Assembly (NCBI RefSeq): GCF_001519065.1
Contig: NZ_KQ954252.1
Location: 186,001-250,000, forward strand
DNA: 64,000 bases
Direction of reading: 5' to 3'
DNA from: Novosphingobium sp. FSW06-99
Lineage (GTDB): Bacteria > Pseudomonadota > Alphaproteobacteria > Sphingomonadales > Sphingomonadaceae
This document shows positions 17,700-26,855 of the stretch, piece by piece; positions within the stretch are counted from its first letter, which is position 1, and each line of letters starts with the position of its first letter. Below the pieces are notes generated by a model, which had not been told where the DNA came from, did not search any database, and saw only the letters and a list, made by a program, of their open reading frames with translations. The position numbers and the translations under genes are program-made.

Positions 17700-19664
17700 A
17701 TGATCGCGGAAGTGGGCCTGGCCCTGTTGTGGCTGGCGGCGGCGCTGGCGGCGTTGCAACTGGTGGTCGGCGCGCTGGCGCTGCGGCCCGAAGGGCGCGC
17801 GCTGGCCGGGCTGGTGCGTCCGGTGGCGGTGATGCAGGGGCTGCTGGTGATGGGCGCGTTTGCCGCGCTGGTCATGCTGTTTGTCACCACCGACCTGTCG
17901 GTCAAGCTGGTGGTCGACAACAGCCATTCGGCCAAGCCGCTGATCTTCAAGATCGCCGGGACCTGGGGCAACCACGAAGGGTCGATGCTGCTGTGGGTGA
18001 CCATCATGGCGGTGGCGGGCGCGTTCGTGGCGTTGATCGAGCGGCGGCTGGATGAGGCGACGCTCACCGCGACTCTGGCCGGGCAGGCGTTCATCAGCCT
18101 GGGTTTCTATGTCTTTCTGCTGATCGCCTCGAACCCGTTTGCGCGCCTGGCGCAACCCGCCGACGAAGGGCAGGGGCTCAACCCGCTGTTGCAGGATATC
18201 GGCCTCGCGTTCCATCCGCCCACGCTTTACGTGGGCTATGTCGGGCTATCGATCGCGTTTTCCTTCGCGATCGGCGCGCTGGTTACCCGCAATGTCGGCC
18301 CGGCGTTTGCCCGCGCGATGCGGCCCTGGGTGCTGGGCGCGTGGATTTTCCTGACGCTGGGGATCACCGCCGGTTCGTACTGGGCCTATTACACGCTGGG
18401 CTGGGGGGGCTGGTGGTTCTGGGACCCGGTCGAGAACGCCTCGCTGATGCCATGGCTGGCGGCCACCGCGCTGCTCCATTCGGTGTCGGTGTTGCAAAGC
18501 CGCGATGCCTTGCGCGCATGGACTGTCATGCTGGGGGTGGTGGCGTTTTCGATGTCGATGGTCGGCACGTTCCTGGTGCGATCGGGCATTTTGACGTCGG
18601 TGCACGCCTTTGCGGTCGATCCGCAGCGCGGCGCGTTCATCCTGGCGCTGCTGGCGATCGATATCGGCGGCGCGCTGGCGCTGTTCACCTTGCGCGCGGG
18701 CACCGTGACCGAGGGCAAGCGGTTTGGCCTGGTCAGCCGCGAGGCGGCGCTGGTGTTCAACAACGTCATGCTCAGCGGTATTCTGGGCATCGTGCTGATC
18801 GGCACGCTCTATCCGTTGCTGACCGAGGCCTATGGCGTGAAAGTGTCGGTCGGTGCGCCCTATTTCAACCCGGCTGCAGGGATGTTTGCCTTTCCGATGT
18901 TCGTGGTCATGGCGGTCGGGCCGCTGTTGCGCTGGCGTCAGGACCGGTTGAGCGGTGCGCGGTCGGGCCGCCGCCTGTGGCCATTGGCGGTGTGCCTGGC
19001 GCTGGTGCTGGCGGTACTGGTCGGCGTGGAACTGACCGCGCATGGCATCGCGCTGTTGCCCGCGCTTGGCCTGTCGGTGGCGCCGGGTCTGCTGCTGGCG
19101 AGCCTGTTGCCGTTGCGTGGACGCAATCTGCGCCGCACGCCCCTGCCGGTGTGGGGCATGGTGGTGGCGCATGCCGGCATCGCGGTGGCGCTGTTCGGGA
19201 TGGCCAGCGAGAGCGCTTTTTCGGTCGAGCGGCTGGCCGCGCTGTCGATCGGCGAAGCACGCGAAGTCGGGCCGTGGCGTGTCAGTCTGGATGGCATGAT
19301 GCCGGTTGCCGGGCCGAACTGGACCGCACTCGAAGCCAATGTGACCACACGTTATGCCGGTGGCACGCCGGTGCAATTGCACCCCCGCGCCGAAACGTTC
19401 ACCAATCCGCCGGGCACGCGCAACGAATCCGCGCTGGAAACGCGCTGGAACGGGCAGCTCTATGTGGTGCTGGGCGAACAGGCCGAAGATGGCCGCTGGC
19501 AGATGCGGTTCTGGTGGAAACCGTTCGTGCCGCTGATCTGGCTGGGCGGGGCGCTGGTCGGGCTTGGCGGCGCGCTGGCACTGCTGGGCCGGGTGATGAG
19601 CGATATCCGCCGGCTGGTGGCCAAGGACAAGATCGCATGGCGGCGTATGAGGCAGGGACGATGA
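17700..19664 (+). CDS. ccmF: Heme lyase subunit CcmF
   Basis: Large inner-membrane protein of the heme lyase that attaches heme to apocytochrome c. The WWD motif is GWGGWWFWDPVENASLMPW (about residues 236-254), inside a protein of 654 aa with 13-15 predicted helices, the normal size. Conserved histidines occur in NHEGSMLLW and near LLHSVSVLQSR. The stop overlaps the ATG of the thioredoxin-like gene that follows (ATGA). Confidence 0.97.
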   Translation: MIAEVGLALLWLAAALAALQLVVGALALRPEGRALAGLVRPVAVMQGLLVMGAFAALVMLFVTTDLSVKLVVDNSHSAKPLIFKIAGTWGNHEGSMLLWVTIMAVAGAFVALIERRLDEATLTATLAGQAFISLGFYVFLLIASNPFARLAQPADEGQGLNPLLQDIGLAFHPPTLYVGYVGLSIAFSFAIGALVTRNVGPAFARAMRPWVLGAWIFLTLGITAGSYWAYYTLGWGGWWFWDPVENASLMPWLAATALLHSVSVLQSRDALRAWTVMLGVVAFSMSMVGTFLVRSGILTSVHAFAVDPQRGAFILALLAIDIGGALALFTLRAGTVTEGKRFGLVSREAALVFNNVMLSGILGIVLIGTLYPLLTEAYGVKVSVGAPYFNPAAGMFAFPMFVVMAVGPLLRWRQDRLSGARSGRRLWPLAVCLALVLAVLVGVELTAHGIALLPALGLSVAPGLLLASLLPLRGRNLRRTPLPVWGMVVAHAGIAVALFGMASESAFSVERLAALSIGEAREVGPWRVSLDGMMPVAGPNWTALEANVTTRYAGGTPVQLHPRAETFTNPPGTRNESALETRWNGQLYVVLGEQAEDGRWQMRFWWKPFVPLIWLGGALVGLGGALALLGRVMSDIRRLVAKDKIAWRRMRQGR

Positions 19665-20227
19665 GCCAGGCCGACCCCAAACCGCGGCTGCGGCTGGCGC
19701 TGTGGCTGCCGCTGATCCTGTTCGCCGCGCTGTTTGCGCTGTTTGTCCATGGGTTGACCAACCCGGCGGACACCAACGTGGCCAGCGCCTTTGTGGGCAA
19801 TCCGCTGCCGCAATTCGATCTGCCGCCCGCCGCCGCAGATCGGCCGGGGCTGGCCACGCGCGCGTTTCAGACGGGCAAGCCCAAACTGCTGAACGTCTTT
19901 GCCAGTTGGTGTGTGCCATGCGCCGCCGAGGCACCGCAACTGGCCGCGCTGGCGCAGGCCGGGGTGGAAGTCGATGGCGTGGCCATCCACGACCAGCGTG
20001 CCGATCTGACGCGGTTTCTGGCCGCCAACGGCAATCCCTATGCCGCGATCGGCCGCGATGACCAGCGTGCGGTGCAACTGGCGATTGGATCGTCGGGCGT
20101 GCCGGAGACCTATGTGATCGATGGCCGCGGCGTGATCCGCTATCAACACATTGGCGACATTCGCCCCGAAGACGTGCCAAAGCTGCTGGCCCGCGTGAAG
20201 GACGCCGGCAAAGGGGCCGGATCATGA
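19661..20227 (+). CDS. ccmG: Periplasmic thiol:disulfide interchange protein CcmG/DsbE
   Basis: Reduces the CXXCH thiols of apocytochrome c before heme attachment. One N-terminal membrane anchor (about residues 11-30) is followed by a thioredoxin fold with active site WCVPC near residue 86 and the cis-Pro segment GVPETYVID. From ATG 19661 the protein is 188 aa. Overlaps ccmF and ccmH by 4 nt each. Confidence 0.96.
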   Translation: MSQADPKPRLRLALWLPLILFAALFALFVHGLTNPADTNVASAFVGNPLPQFDLPPAAADRPGLATRAFQTGKPKLLNVFASWCVPCAAEAPQLAALAQAGVEVDGVAIHDQRADLTRFLAANGNPYAAIGRDDQRAVQLAIGSSGVPETYVIDGRGVIRYQHIGDIRPEDVPKLLARVKDAGKGAGS

Positions 20228-20655
20228 AAATCGCCCATCTGGCCGCGCTGTTGCTGATCGTGTCCGCGCCGGTGCTGGCGCAGGAGCATGTGCCGCCCGC
20301 GCCTTATGCCTATCGCCAGCTCGACAATCCCGAGCAGGAGGCCAGGGCCAAGGCGTTGATGGTCACCTTGCGCTGCGTGATGTGCCAAAGCCAGTCGATC
20401 GCCGATTCGGACGCGCCGATCGCGGGCGACATGCGCAGCGAAGTGCGCACGCGGATTGCTGCGGGCGAAGATCCCGAACATATCCGGCAATGGCTGATCG
20501 CGCGCTATGGCGATTATGTGACCTATGCGCCGCAAGTCAAACCGATCACCTGGCCGCTGTTTGCCGCGCCGGTGGTTATCCTGGCGCTGGCCGCGCTGTT
20601 GTTGCGTGGGCGCTTCGGGCGGCCCCGGCAGACCAATGACGAGGGCTCGGCATGA
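20224..20655 (+). CDS. ccmH: Cytochrome c maturation protein CcmH/CycL
   Basis: Membrane-anchored periplasmic thiol protein acting with CcmG and CcmF. A signal peptide (residues 1-19) precedes the redox motif LRCVMCQSQSIADSDAPIA (Cys residues near 55 and 58), which is diagnostic. A C-terminal membrane helix follows (about residues 107-125). Length 143 aa. The ATGA overlaps with both neighbours show translational coupling. Confidence 0.96.
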   Translation: MKIAHLAALLLIVSAPVLAQEHVPPAPYAYRQLDNPEQEARAKALMVTLRCVMCQSQSIADSDAPIAGDMRSEVRTRIAAGEDPEHIRQWLIARYGDYVTYAPQVKPITWPLFAAPVVILALAALLLRGRFGRPRQTNDEGSA

Positions 20656-21341
20656 CCTGGGTGGTGATTCTGGCGATTGCCGTGCTGGTGTTCGCAGGTC
20701 TGGTGTGGGTGTTCAAGGTGCCGCGCGTGGCCTGGGAACTGACGGCTGCGGCGCTGCTGTTCGGGTTGGCCGGTTATGCCCTGCAGGGCCATCCGGGTCT
20801 TGCCGGTGCGCCCAAGGCCCCGGTCGAGAACCAGCATATCGCCGATGCCGAACTGCTGCGCCAGCGCCAGGCGATGGGCGACAAGTTTGGCCAGGGCCAG
20901 TCGTGGCTGGTGGTCGCGGATGCGTTGTCGCGGCAGGGGCAGTTTCGCGCCGCCGCCGATCTGCTGGGCCATGCGGTGCGCGAACATCCCGATGATGCCG
21001 ATCTGTGGGTCGCGCTGGGCAATGCGCTGACCGGGCACAGCGACGGCATGATCAGCCCGGCGGCGCAATTCGCGTTTCGGCGGGCTGCTGCGATAGACCC
21101 CAATCATCCCGGTCCGCCGTTCTTTTTCGGGCTGGCGCTGGCGCAATCGGGGCATCTGGTCGAAGCGCGCGCGCTGTGGGCCGGTTTGTTGCAACGCACC
21201 CCGCCCGATGCGCCCTATCGCCGCGATCTGGTCGGACGGCTGGCGCGACTCGATGAACTGATCGCGATCAGCGAGGGCAAACCCCCGCCATCTGCGCACC
21301 AGGACCCGGCCCAGCCACCGGTGGCACCACCAGATCGCTGA
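20652..21341 (+). CDS. ccmI: CcmI/CycH-type TPR protein of cytochrome c maturation
   Basis: Presents apocytochrome c to the heme lyase. Two N-terminal membrane segments (about residues 3-19 and 32-48) are followed by a periplasmic TPR-like helical region (QSWLVVADALSRQGQFRAAADLLGHAV and two later repeats). At 229 aa it is shorter than E. coli-type fused CcmH C-termini but usual for alphaproteobacterial CycH. Last gene of the ccmCDEFGHI run; a Pro-rich tail ends it. Confidence 0.85.
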   Translation: MTWVVILAIAVLVFAGLVWVFKVPRVAWELTAAALLFGLAGYALQGHPGLAGAPKAPVENQHIADAELLRQRQAMGDKFGQGQSWLVVADALSRQGQFRAAADLLGHAVREHPDDADLWVALGNALTGHSDGMISPAAQFAFRRAAAIDPNHPGPPFFFGLALAQSGHLVEARALWAGLLQRTPPDAPYRRDLVGRLARLDELIAISEGKPPPSAHQDPAQPPVAPPDR

Positions 21342-21470
21342 TAAAAAAGCGTTTCAGGCCAGGTTCAGGGTTGCGTGAAGCGCCCATTGCCCGCGTATCG
21401 GGGCAGTGCTAATGCGCCTCGCCGCCGGTCGCAGGATATCTGTGTGCCGTGTGCAAGAGGCCGGGGTAGC

Positions 21471-23396
21471 ATGACCACGAATGCAGGCGCTGCAGTGCAG
21501 AACGGCGAAGTCCGGGGGCTGCACAGGCCGATCGGTACGCGTGGCGGCTTTGCGGGAGCGCGGCTGGCGATAGGCGCGATGGGCGTGGTGTTCGGTGATA
21601 TCGGCACCAGCCCGCTCTATGCCTTGCGCGACACGTTTGCCGGGCGGCACCGCTTGCCGCTCGATTCGTTGCATATTCACGGCATCGTCAGCCTGATGTT
21701 CTGGTCTATGCTGATCATGGTCACGCTGAAATACGTGATCATCCTGATGCGGGCCGACAATCGCGGCGAAGGCGGCAGCCTGGCACTGCTGGCGCTGATC
21801 AACCGCGAAACCGCCGAACGGCGTTGGGGCCGCGGCGTGATCCTGCTGGGCGTGGCGGCCACCGCGTTGTTCTTTGGCGATGCGATGATCACCCCGGCGG
21901 TGTCGGTGATGGGCGCGATCGAGGGCGTGGCGATCTATCGCCCCGAGTTGCATTATGCCGTCGTGCCGATGGTGGTGTTGATCCTGATTGCGCTGTTCTT
22001 GCTGCAATCGCGCGGGACTGCCCGGCTGGCGTCGTTTTTCGGGCCGATCATGCTGGTCTATTTCGCGACGATCGCGGTGCTCGGGCTGGGCAGCATTGCC
22101 ACCCATCCGCAAGTGATCACGGCCTTGTCGCCGCATTACGCCCTGGTGATGTTCGCGGGCGATCCGTGGCGCGGGTTTCTGGCGATGGGCGCGGCGGTGC
22201 TGGCGGTGACCGGCGCCGAGGCGCTCTATGCCGACATGGGCCATTTCGGGCGCATCCCGATCCGCCTGTCATGGCTGGCCGTGGTGCTGCCCGCGCTGGT
22301 GCTCAATTATCTGGGCCAGGCGGCGCTGCTGCTGCGCCAGCCTGACGCGCTGGAAAGCCCGTTCTTTCTGCTCGCGCCGCACTGGTTCCAGTGGCCTTTG
22401 CTGATCCTGGCCAGCCTGGCCGCGATCATCGCGTCGCAGGCGGTGATTTCAGGGGTGTTCTCGGTCACCCAGCAGGCGATCCAGTTGGGTTTCATCCCGC
22501 GCATGACGATCCGCCACACCAGTCTGGCCGCCGGCCAGATCTATATCCCGGCAATCAACCAGGCGCTGTTGGTGGCGGTGGTCGTGCTGGTGCTGGTGTT
22601 CCAGCGTTCGACCAACCTGACCGCGACGTATGGCGTGGCGGTGACCGGCGCGATGCTGATCGACAACGTGTTGCTGGCGGTCGTGCTGTTCCGGCTGTGG
22701 CACTGGAAACCGCTGTTTGCGGTACCCTTGCTGGCGCTGTTCTTTGCGGTCGACGGGCTCTATCTGGCCGCCAACCTGACCAAAGTGCCCGACGGCGGCT
22801 GGGTGCCGTTGCTGATGGGCACGGTGGTGTTCATCCTGTTGACGACGTGGTCGCGCGGGCGTGCGCTGTTGCGCAAGAACATGGCGGCGGCGGGCATCCC
22901 GCTGGAGGTGTTTACCAAGTCGGCGCATTCCAGCGCGATCCGCGTGCCCGGCACGGCGGTGTTCATGGCCTCGGCCTCGGCCGGGGTGCCCTCCGCGCTG
23001 TTGCACAACATGAAGCACAACAAAGTGCTGCACGAACGCGTGGTGTTGATGACCGTGCAGATCGAGGATACGCCGTTTGTCGATCCCGCCACCCGCGCGG
23101 CGGTGCGCGATTTCGGCAACGGGTTCTACCGGTTGAAACTGCGCTTCGGCTTTCTGGAAGAAACCGACGTGCCTGCCGCGCTCAAGCTGCTGACGCTGGG
23201 CGGCGAACCGTTCGACATGATGCGCACCAGCTTTTTCCTGTCGCGCCAGACGCTGTTGCCGTCTGATACGCCGGGCATGGCGCTGTGGCGTGAAAAGCTG
23301 TTTTCATGGATGCTGCGCAACGCCGCCAGCGCCATGGAATTCTTCCGCCTGCCGACCAATCGAGTCGTCGAACTGGGTAGCCAGATCAAGATCTGA
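21471..23396 (+). CDS. kup: Kup-type potassium uptake protein
   Basis: Inner-membrane K+ (probably H+-coupled) uptake system. The family opening GAMGVVFGDIGTSPLYALR starts near residue 36, followed by about 12 membrane helices (LKYVIILMRADNRGEGG loop included) and a C-terminal cytoplasmic domain from about residue 450. Length 641 aa from ATG 21471, which has AGAGG ten bases upstream; the frame stays open to 21375 but without a comparable site. Transcribed alone. No clear terminator follows. Confidence 0.95.
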   Translation: MTTNAGAAVQNGEVRGLHRPIGTRGGFAGARLAIGAMGVVFGDIGTSPLYALRDTFAGRHRLPLDSLHIHGIVSLMFWSMLIMVTLKYVIILMRADNRGEGGSLALLALINRETAERRWGRGVILLGVAATALFFGDAMITPAVSVMGAIEGVAIYRPELHYAVVPMVVLILIALFLLQSRGTARLASFFGPIMLVYFATIAVLGLGSIATHPQVITALSPHYALVMFAGDPWRGFLAMGAAVLAVTGAEALYADMGHFGRIPIRLSWLAVVLPALVLNYLGQAALLLRQPDALESPFFLLAPHWFQWPLLILASLAAIIASQAVISGVFSVTQQAIQLGFIPRMTIRHTSLAAGQIYIPAINQALLVAVVVLVLVFQRSTNLTATYGVAVTGAMLIDNVLLAVVLFRLWHWKPLFAVPLLALFFAVDGLYLAANLTKVPDGGWVPLLMGTVVFILLTTWSRGRALLRKNMAAAGIPLEVFTKSAHSSAIRVPGTAVFMASASAGVPSALLHNMKHNKVLHERVVLMTVQIEDTPFVDPATRAAVRDFGNGFYRLKLRFGFLEETDVPAALKLLTLGGEPFDMMRTSFFLSRQTLLPSDTPGMALWREKLFSWMLRNAASAMEFFRLPTNRVVELGSQIKI

Positions 23397-23607
23397 ATCG
23401 TGGTCCTGTGGCCCTTGGCCGGGGTCTGACCAGGCTTGACCGCTGTGCGGAAATGGGGATGCTGTATTCCGAAGAATATAGTACCCCTCCGATCGCGGAT
23501 CAGGCACCCTCACGATGTCCCAAACCACCATGCAGGCGCCGTGCCCGCCCTTTGGACGTGGCATTGACAGGTTCCTTGCCCGTCAGATCGGGCGTTAGGG
23601 GCTGGTC

Positions 23608-24153
23608 GTGGCGCGCAGGGTTCGCATCGACATGGTCGGGCTTCGCTATGGGCGGCTGGTCGGGCTGGCTTTCGTGGAAACCGGACGCCCGCACGCGCAT
23701 TGGCTGTTCCAGTGCGATTGCGGGGAAACCACCATTGCCGACGGGGCGGCGGTGCGGTTCGGCAAAACGGCCAGTTGCGGGTGCCTTCATCGCGAAATCT
23801 GCGCCGCACGGCTGACCCGGCATGGCCATCGTGCGGCCCGGCGGCACGGCCCGACGTATCGCGCGTGGCAACAGATCAACACCTATTGCACCAACCCGCG
23901 ATCGCCCCGCTATCGCGATTTCGGGGGGCGGGGTATCGTGGTCGATCCGCGCTGGGCCGCCGATTACCAGGCCTTTCTGGCCGACATGGGGGAACGTCCC
24001 GACGGCACGGTGCTCGACCGGCGCGACCGGGCGGGGCCTTTTGACGCCGACAATTGTCGCTGGGTCCCGCTGCGTCCGCGCGCGATCCGCGCCGCACGAT
24101 CGCGCCGGGCGCTTCGCGGCGATGGCGATGCAGCGCCGGGCATGGCACTGTGA
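23608..24153 (+). CDS. Zinc-ribbon / AP2-like protein of phage type
   Basis: A 181-aa basic protein of a family common in phages and mobile regions. It has an N-terminal FGRL-like strand (YGRLVGLAFVETGR), a four-cysteine zinc-ribbon (CDCGETT ... SCGCLHRE), then the block YRAWQQINTYCTNPRSPRYRDFGGRGIVV, and a C-terminal DRRDRAGPFDADNCRW motif. Relatives are often annotated as AP2-domain or HNH-associated DNA-binding proteins; the biochemical role is unknown. GTG start at 23608, AGGGG upstream. The 211-bp gap before it holds a small TATTC-CGAA-GAATA palindrome (23465-23478). No integrase or other phage gene is adjacent, so it is an orphan. Confidence 0.7.
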   Translation: MARRVRIDMVGLRYGRLVGLAFVETGRPHAHWLFQCDCGETTIADGAAVRFGKTASCGCLHREICAARLTRHGHRAARRHGPTYRAWQQINTYCTNPRSPRYRDFGGRGIVVDPRWAADYQAFLADMGERPDGTVLDRRDRAGPFDADNCRWVPLRPRAIRAARSRRALRGDGDAAPGMAL

Positions 24154-24179
24154 TGCCCGCAACTGCCACGAGAGACCTG

Positions 24180-24869
24180 ATGACCGCGACCCAGACCCCC
24201 GACCAGCAAGCCGTTGGTACGCACTTTAGCCGCGACGCGATGATCCATGCCCGCGACAAGACATTCGATGCGGTCAACCGGATCGCCGCCAGGATCAGCC
24301 CCGGCGTGACCGAGGGACAGGCGCAGACGATCGCAGGCGACGTGCTCGACGCCATGGCCATGGAACGGCTGTGGCACCCCAATGTCATCCGCTTTGGTCC
24401 GGGCACGCTCCAGACCTTTCGCGGGCCGTTTCAGCCCGACTATGTGCTGCAGGACGATGACATCTTCTTCATCGATCTGGGCGTGGTGTGGCGGGGCCAC
24501 GAGGGCGATTCGGGGGATACTTTCGTGGTTGGCACCGACCCGGAGATGCATGCCTGTGCAAAGGCGGCCCGCGAGCTTTGGGCGGATGTGGCAAGGCGCT
24601 GGCGCGAAGAGGCCCTGAGCGGCGATGCGCTCTATCGCCATGCGCAGGATGAGGCACAGGCGCGCGGCTGGCGGCTCAACTGGGATGTCAAAGGCCATCG
24701 CGTCAGCGACTTTCCCCACGCGATCTACCAGGCGGGCAAACTTGGTGATTTCGACCAGCCGCCAGCGTCGGGCCTGTGGATCCTGGAAATCCAGATCGCG
24801 CATCCCACGCGGCCGTTCGGCGCCTTTTTCGAGGATCTGCTGATCGCGCCCGAAATCGCCCCGGCATAG
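24180..24869 (+). CDS. M24-family metallopeptidase-like protein
   Basis: Pita-bread-fold protein related to aminopeptidase P/methionine aminopeptidase. Candidate metal ligands are Asp99 (FFIDLG), Asp110 in HEGDSGDTF, His173/His180 (KGHRVSDFPH), Glu203 (ILEIQI) and Glu218 (FFEDL). The N-terminal creatinase-like domain is missing (229 aa), so it is a short catalytic-only form. ATG 24180 is preferred; ATG 24153, overlapping the upstream stop, would add 9 residues. Substrate unknown; similar short M24 proteins are annotated as Xaa-Pro peptidases without proof. Confidence 0.75.
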   Translation: MTATQTPDQQAVGTHFSRDAMIHARDKTFDAVNRIAARISPGVTEGQAQTIAGDVLDAMAMERLWHPNVIRFGPGTLQTFRGPFQPDYVLQDDDIFFIDLGVVWRGHEGDSGDTFVVGTDPEMHACAKAARELWADVARRWREEALSGDALYRHAQDEAQARGWRLNWDVKGHRVSDFPHAIYQAGKLGDFDQPPASGLWILEIQIAHPTRPFGAFFEDLLIAPEIAPA

Positions 24870-24958
24870 CGGGTCCGGCCGACCAGGGCAGCAATTGCTG
24901 TCGGTCCGATCGACTATCGCCTATCGTCGCGCTGCCCCCTTGATTGCGGAGACTTCCG

Positions 24959-26707
24959 ATGACGCTGCCGTTCGTTCGCTTGTCCGCCCTTGCCGCGCTG
25001 TCGACTGGCGCGATCGGTCTGGCGCTGGTGGGCGGGCATGCCCGGTTGGCCGCCGCGCCCCCGGCTCTGCCGGCCGATTGCGCGGCGGACAACGGCGGGC
25101 TGACTTTGCCGCCGGGGTTTTGTGCCACGGTCTATGCCGATCATCTGGGCCATACGCGGCACCTGACCGTCGGAGCCGACGGCACGGTCTATGTCAACAC
25201 GTGGGATTCAGAGGATTATTTTCCGCACAATCCGGCACCGGCAGGGGGCTTTGTGGTGGCGCTGAAGGATCGCGATGGCGATGGCGTGGCCGATGTGATC
25301 GAACGGTTCGGCTCGACGCCCCGGCGCGGGGGGCAGGGCGGCACCGGCATCGCGCTGTGGCATGGCGCGGTCTATGCCGAAGAGGGCGGCACGATCGTGC
25401 GCTATGCGCTGACGCCGGGACAGATGGCGCCGGGCGAACCGGGAGAACTGGTGCTGTCGGGGCTGGTATTGGGCGGCGACCATCCGATGCATCCCTTCGT
25501 GATCGCAGCGGACGGCACTTTGCTGGTCAATTCGGGATCGGCCACCAACACCTGCGAACATCCCAACCGCCAGCCGGGCGCAAAGGGCGCCGACCCGTGC
25601 ATCGAACAGCAGACGCGGGGCGGCCTGTGGGCCTATCGCGCCGATCGACTGCGCCAGGTGTTTGCGCCCGCCGACCGCTGGGCCACCGGTATCCGCAACA
25701 CCGGGGGGCTGACGTTCGATTCGGCCGGGCGGCTGTTTGCGGTGCAGCACGGGCGCGACCAGTTGTCGCAGAACTGGCCCGCGCTCTATACCGGCGAACA
25801 GGGCGCCGAATTGCCCAACGAGATCCTGTTTTCGCCATTCCGGGGCGCCGATTACGGCTGGCCCACCTGTTATTACGATGCCGGGCAGGGGCGCCATGTG
25901 CTCGCGCCCGAATATGGCGGCGATGGTGGCAAGTCGCAGGGGCGTTGCGCGGGCAAGACGCTGCCGGTGGCGGCTTATCCTGCGCACTGGGCGCCCAACG
26001 ACGTGGCGATCTATACCGGGCAGCGTTTCCCCGGTGCTTATGCCCAAGGCGCCTTCATCGCCTTTCACGGATCATGGAACCGCGCGCCTGCGCCGCAGGA
26101 TGGCTATTTGGTGGCGTTTCAGCCGCTCAGCGACGGCAGGCCGTCGGGGCGCTGGATTCGCTTTGCCGACGGGTTTGCCGGCGAATATCGCGAACCGGGC
26201 CGCGCCACACACCGCCCGGCCGGGCTGGCGGTGGGGCCCGATGGCGCGCTCTATATCGCCGACGATGTGCGCGGCACGATCTGGCGCGTGACCTATCACG
26301 GCGCGCCCGATGCCGCGCTGACCGAGGCGCCGCGCGCCGTGGTCAAAAGCGCGCTGACATCGGGCGATGCGTTCAGCGGCGCGCCGCCAGTGCCCCCACC
26401 GGGATCGAGCGCGGACGAGGTTGCGCTTGGTCAGCGGATCTATTTCGGCGAGATCAAGGGCGGCACATGCGTCGGCTGCCACGGTTCCGACGGGCGCGGC
26501 AGCGCGGCGGGCGGATCGCTGGTCGGCCCGGCCTATCAGTGGAGCGACGGATCGGTGGCCGGTCTGGCCGCGACGATCACCGCCGGGGTGGCGCATCCCA
26601 AAAAGACCAGCGGTGGCATGCCCGCGCTGGGTGGCGCCCCGCTCGATGCCGGCGATGTGCATGCCGTCGCGGCCTATGTCTGGACACTGGGCCACCATCC
26701 GGGCTGA
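24959..26707 (+). CDS. Exported GSDH-type sugar (sorbosone) dehydrogenase fused to cytochrome c
   Basis: Periplasmic oxidoreductase. After a signal peptide (about residues 1-29) comes a six-bladed beta-propeller of the glucose/sorbosone dehydrogenase type, probably binding PQQ (LTLPPGFCATVYADHLGHTR ... IRNTGGLTFDSAGRLFAVQHG ... PNEILFSPFRGADYGWPTC). From about residue 480 a class I cytochrome c domain follows: CVGCHGSDGRG, with axial Met in SGGMPALGG. The fusion allows sugar or alcohol oxidation to feed electrons straight into the respiratory chain. ATG 24959 has GGAG seven bases upstream. Length 582 aa. Its cytochrome domain depends on the Ccm system encoded nearby. Confidence 0.88.
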   Translation: MTLPFVRLSALAALSTGAIGLALVGGHARLAAAPPALPADCAADNGGLTLPPGFCATVYADHLGHTRHLTVGADGTVYVNTWDSEDYFPHNPAPAGGFVVALKDRDGDGVADVIERFGSTPRRGGQGGTGIALWHGAVYAEEGGTIVRYALTPGQMAPGEPGELVLSGLVLGGDHPMHPFVIAADGTLLVNSGSATNTCEHPNRQPGAKGADPCIEQQTRGGLWAYRADRLRQVFAPADRWATGIRNTGGLTFDSAGRLFAVQHGRDQLSQNWPALYTGEQGAELPNEILFSPFRGADYGWPTCYYDAGQGRHVLAPEYGGDGGKSQGRCAGKTLPVAAYPAHWAPNDVAIYTGQRFPGAYAQGAFIAFHGSWNRAPAPQDGYLVAFQPLSDGRPSGRWIRFADGFAGEYREPGRATHRPAGLAVGPDGALYIADDVRGTIWRVTYHGAPDAALTEAPRAVVKSALTSGDAFSGAPPVPPPGSSADEVALGQRIYFGEIKGGTCVGCHGSDGRGSAAGGSLVGPAYQWSDGSVAGLAATITAGVAHPKKTSGGMPALGGAPLDAGDVHAVAAYVWTLGHHPG

Positions 26708-26745
26708 TCATGCCGATCGTCATTGAACTGCACTGACGTGCAGTG

Positions 26746-26830
26746 ATACCGCCCGCCCCGCCTCCCCGCCCGACCACCATAGCCTGATGGTATCGTTGGT
26801 GGTCGGGCGGGGAGGCGGGGCGGGCGGTAT
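26746..26830. repeat. Perfect 34-bp inverted repeat, family A, copy 2
   Basis: Left arm 26746-26779 (from ATACCGCCCGC to CGACCACCA) and right arm 26797-26830 are exact reverse complements over 34 bp, around a 17-nt loop. It lies between the convergent ends of the dehydrogenase-cytochrome gene and yciB, so it may end transcription from both sides. A smaller ACTGCAC/GTGCAGT hairpin (26727-26744) abuts it. Same core as the element at 15589-15667. Confidence 0.9.
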
Positions 26831-26855
26831 GTGTCGCGCTTTGCGCGACCTGGTA

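Noticed and set aside
18246..20225. 659-aa open frame on the minus strand
   Set aside because: Antisense to ccmF and ccmG, whose motifs are clear; no recognisable domain.
24895..26736. 613-aa plus-strand open frame overlapping the dehydrogenase-cytochrome gene
   Set aside because: Out of frame with the dehydrogenase; the 24959 frame has the signal peptide, propeller motifs and CxxCH.
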